From assembly GCA_001799045.1 (NCBI GenBank), contig MGRY01000112.1, positions 1 to 5,670 of the forward strand: DNA of 5,670 bases. The letters run 5' to 3'. Numbering within the stretch: the stretch's first letter is position 1; the number at the start of each line of letters is the position of its first letter. Of the stretch, positions 4,451 through 5,670 are shown in pieces. Both the position numbers and the translations under genes were made by a program. The notes beneath the pieces were generated by a model. The model was not told the origin of the DNA and made no database searches. It worked only from the letters and a program-made list of their open reading frames with translations. This DNA comes from Deltaproteobacteria bacterium RIFCSPLOWO2_02_56_12. Lineage in GTDB: Bacteria > Desulfobacterota > Binatia > UBA9968.

Positions 4451-5203
4451 ATGGAAAATACTCTAAGCGCTAAGCACATTGCGAGCAATGACGTTCTCAT
4501 CGGATACCTGGACTTATGTGGTACAAAAGTTGTTTACACAACTCTTAAGTTAGAAGAACAGCTAGAGCGGGTTATCGTCGCGGTTTCCAATGCCTGGATA
4601 GAACTATCCAATGTGTTCGGTACAGGTCAGCAGTCGCTCTATGTCCATATGTTTGCTGATTCGCTTGTGGTTGCCCAGCGGGACAAAAAAGCCCCGGACG
4701 ATTGCCTAAATAAGTTGGTCGAATACTTTGTGTCTGTCCAGTTTAAAATGCTTCAAAAGAGCCAATTCCATAAGATCCCGATTCTCAGTCGCTGTATGGT
4801 AAAGAAAGGCAGGTATTATGGGGTTTTATTTGAACAGTTGGGATCCAAACTAGATGACATTATTTTGAATTTTAGCCTTGTAGGTGGCCCCACTGTCGTC
4901 GAGATGAACAAATTGCTAGAGGGTTTGCCAGTCGGAGTGTATATCGATCAGTCCCTTGCCTCCCAATATGCTGATCCCAGCAGGCTTGTCCCGGTGGAGG
5001 GGGAGCAGCTGGCATTTGTGAAGCCACCAGAGACCTTTATTTCCTTCGAAAGATTATTCGGGAACCATGACTTTGATACGTGGATCGACGAAATGATTGA
5101 CCGATCAAACAGTGACCAGGAATTCAAAAATAAACTCAAACCCTGGGCGGATGCAATACAAAACAGATCGACTTCAATTCAACGAGTATCACACTCTTGT
5201 TAA
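4451..5203 (+). CDS. Degenerate class III nucleotidyl-cyclase-like protein
   Basis: The 250-residue product has a divergent cyclase-like palm domain. Residues 14-32 (NDVLIGYLDLCGTKVVYTT) match the first strand with a metal-binding aspartate (D21, compare FxDxxGF in class III cyclases). LYVHMFADSLVVAQ (63-76) matches the beta-hairpin with the second aspartate (D70). IPILSRCMVKKGRYYG (109-124) resembles the RGAIxxG stretch, and LVGGPTVVEMNKLL (144-157) the GxAxxEAxxLE stretch common in these stand-alone proteins. Both metal aspartates remain, but no typical substrate-recognition residues are recognised. Cyclase activity is therefore unproven; it could make an unusual cyclic nucleotide or be a binding-only relative. 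I chose the ATG at 4451; a GTG at 4415 would add 12 residues but has no ribosome site and overlaps the micro-ORF repeat. The gene is clearly more AT-rich than the left half of the window, which suggests transfer. Confidence 0.6.
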   Translation: MENTLSAKHIASNDVLIGYLDLCGTKVVYTTLKLEEQLERVIVAVSNAWIELSNVFGTGQQSLYVHMFADSLVVAQRDKKAPDDCLNKLVEYFVSVQFKMLQKSQFHKIPILSRCMVKKGRYYGVLFEQLGSKLDDIILNFSLVGGPTVVEMNKLLEGLPVGVYIDQSLASQYADPSRLVPVEGEQLAFVKPPETFISFERLFGNHDFDTWIDEMIDRSNSDQEFKNKLKPWADAIQNRSTSIQRVSHSC

Positions 5204-5218
5204 GTTGACGTAAAGAGG

Positions 5219-5320
5219 CATAACGGGGCATAAGACGGGACGGGTCTGGCAATCACATATTGTTGTAATGCAACACCCGCTCCCAGGACGCTCGACGACC
5301 CCATAACGTTGTGCAATAAG
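5219..5320 (+). repeat. Imperfect direct repeats of a CATAACG...ATAAG motif in the intergenic region
   Basis: CATAACGGGGCATAAG (5219-5234) and CATAACGTTGTGCAATAAG (5302-5320) share CATAACG and a closing ATAAG at similar spacing. The second copy sits inside CCCCA (5299-5303) and TGGGG (5321-5325), which could pair as a small stem. They occupy the 190-nt gap between the cyclase-like gene and the right-edge gene, where no convincing ORF is present. Their purpose is unknown. Confidence 0.3.
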
Positions 5321-5342
5321 TGGGGGGCAATGGCTGGCTCCG

Positions 5343-5372
5343 TTGCGAGGGGAGCCTGATTAACTTTAATAT
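5343..5372 (+). promoter_or_regulatory. Possible promoter for the right-edge gene
   Basis: TTGCGA (5343-5348) and TAATAT (5367-5372) are separated by 18 bp, the same spacing as the two strong promoter blocks on the left, but each hexamer matches consensus at only 4 of 6 bases. Transcription would start near 5379, inside a palindrome and only about 15 nt before the ATG. This is a weak call based on spacing and AT content. Confidence 0.3.
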
Positions 5373-5373
5373 T

Positions 5374-5389
5374 CAGCTAATAATAGCTG
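5374..5389. promoter_or_regulatory. Palindrome between the possible -10 and the start codon
   Basis: CAGCTA (5374-5379), loop ATAA, TAGCTG (5384-5389) is a perfect 6-bp inverted repeat ending four nt before the ATG at 5394. It would overlap the transcription start of the possible promoter, a usual place for a repressor operator. Alternatively, the RNA hairpin could limit ribosome access, which fits the lack of a Shine-Dalgarno sequence here. Confidence 0.35.
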
Positions 5390-5393
5390 CATT

Positions 5394-5670
5394 ATGGCTT
5401 CTAATCTGGACAAATTCCGTAAGGATCTCGAAAAGCTTATAAAGACTGCCGATCAGCTGTATTTTACGATGGCCTATGATCTCGACCTCCTCAATGAAGA
5501 CGCTAAGAAGGAAGTCGAAAAGATCCGAATAAGTAATTTCAAAGGGGCCTACGAAAAGTGGTATACGGAAGCCCTATACGTTGTAAAGCAAATCCTGCCT
5601 GAGCGACTAGATGATTTTGTCAAATTATACAAAAACGACAAGCGCAAAGAAGTTGACTACTCGACCTATA
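5394..5670 (+). CDS. Hypothetical protein, 5' end only, YxxWYxEAxxVVKQ-type
   Basis: The frame is open for 92 codons from the ATG at 5394 to the window end; an in-frame TAA at 5367-5369 rules out an earlier start. The visible part is charged and looks helical: a short N-terminal helix (KFRKDLEKLIKTADQLYF, 7-24), then YEKWYTEALYVVKQILPERL (53-72) and DDFVKLYKNDKRKEVDYSTY (73-92). No membrane segment or signal peptide is seen. The Y-x-x-W-Y-x-E-A-x-x-V-V-K-Q-x-L-P-x-R-L pattern recalls uncharacterised proteins that I associate with accessory and defence-like regions, but I cannot name a family with certainty. There is no Shine-Dalgarno sequence; a palindrome sits just before the ATG. Base composition is AT-rich like the cyclase-like gene, so the two may have arrived together. 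Confidence 0.7.
   Translation, partial: MASNLDKFRKDLEKLIKTADQLYFTMAYDLDLLNEDAKKEVEKIRISNFKGAYEKWYTEALYVVKQILPERLDDFVKLYKNDKRKEVDYSTY

Noticed and set aside
5330..5359. Nine-codon ORF MAGSVARGA before the right-edge gene
   Set aside because: It has a G-rich run upstream but overlaps the possible promoter and has no related copy; too short to support alone.

Overview
The window looks like bacterial chromosome from a GC-rich, probably uncultured soil or sediment lineage. The left half holds an amidohydrolase-2 paralogue, a split YeeE/YedE transporter and a small double-ACT protein. The intergenic hairpin repeat with GTTGAAAAAG ends is of a type common in deltaproteobacteria-like genomes. Binatota (Desulfobacterota_B) or a similar lineage is my best guess, but it rests on gene style and not on a marker gene.

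Left half (1-2815): the first 70 bases are the 5' end of a minus-strand TatD-like hydrolase gene. Divergent from it is a tight three-gene plus-strand operon: a metal-dependent amidohydrolase (246-1367) and the two halves of a YeeE/YedE sulfur-compound transporter (1364-1786 and 1783-2241). Each gene overlaps the next by an ATGA junction. A separate gene for a two-ACT-domain protein follows (2387-2815). The operon and the ACT gene are each preceded by nearly the same promoter block: a T tract, -35 TTGTCA or TTGCCA, an 18-bp spacer, -10 TAGAAT, and a shared ATGGCCCGAA in the start of the transcript.

Boundary (2816-2994): a 140-bp imperfect-hairpin repeat (MITE/REP-like) whose right end supplies a convincing intrinsic terminator for the ACT gene.

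Right half (2995-5670): an accessory-looking region with lower GC. It holds an ORF6N (KilA-N type) DNA-binding protein, a stand-alone PD-(D/E)XK nuclease of the Cas4/RecB type with two cysteine pairs, a degenerate class III nucleotidyl-cyclase-like protein, and the start of an unrecognised, probably helical protein that runs off the window. The nuclease gene lies between two imperfect 43-bp direct repeats. Each repeat contains a 15-codon ORF, and the two peptides resemble each other (MAGARVTKDCLDCRV and MSGTWISKNYLDCRA). This right half may be a small defence or mobile cassette cluster. The most unusual signals are the twin micro-ORF repeats, the repeated promoter block, and the cyclase-like gene next to the unknown gene at the right edge.
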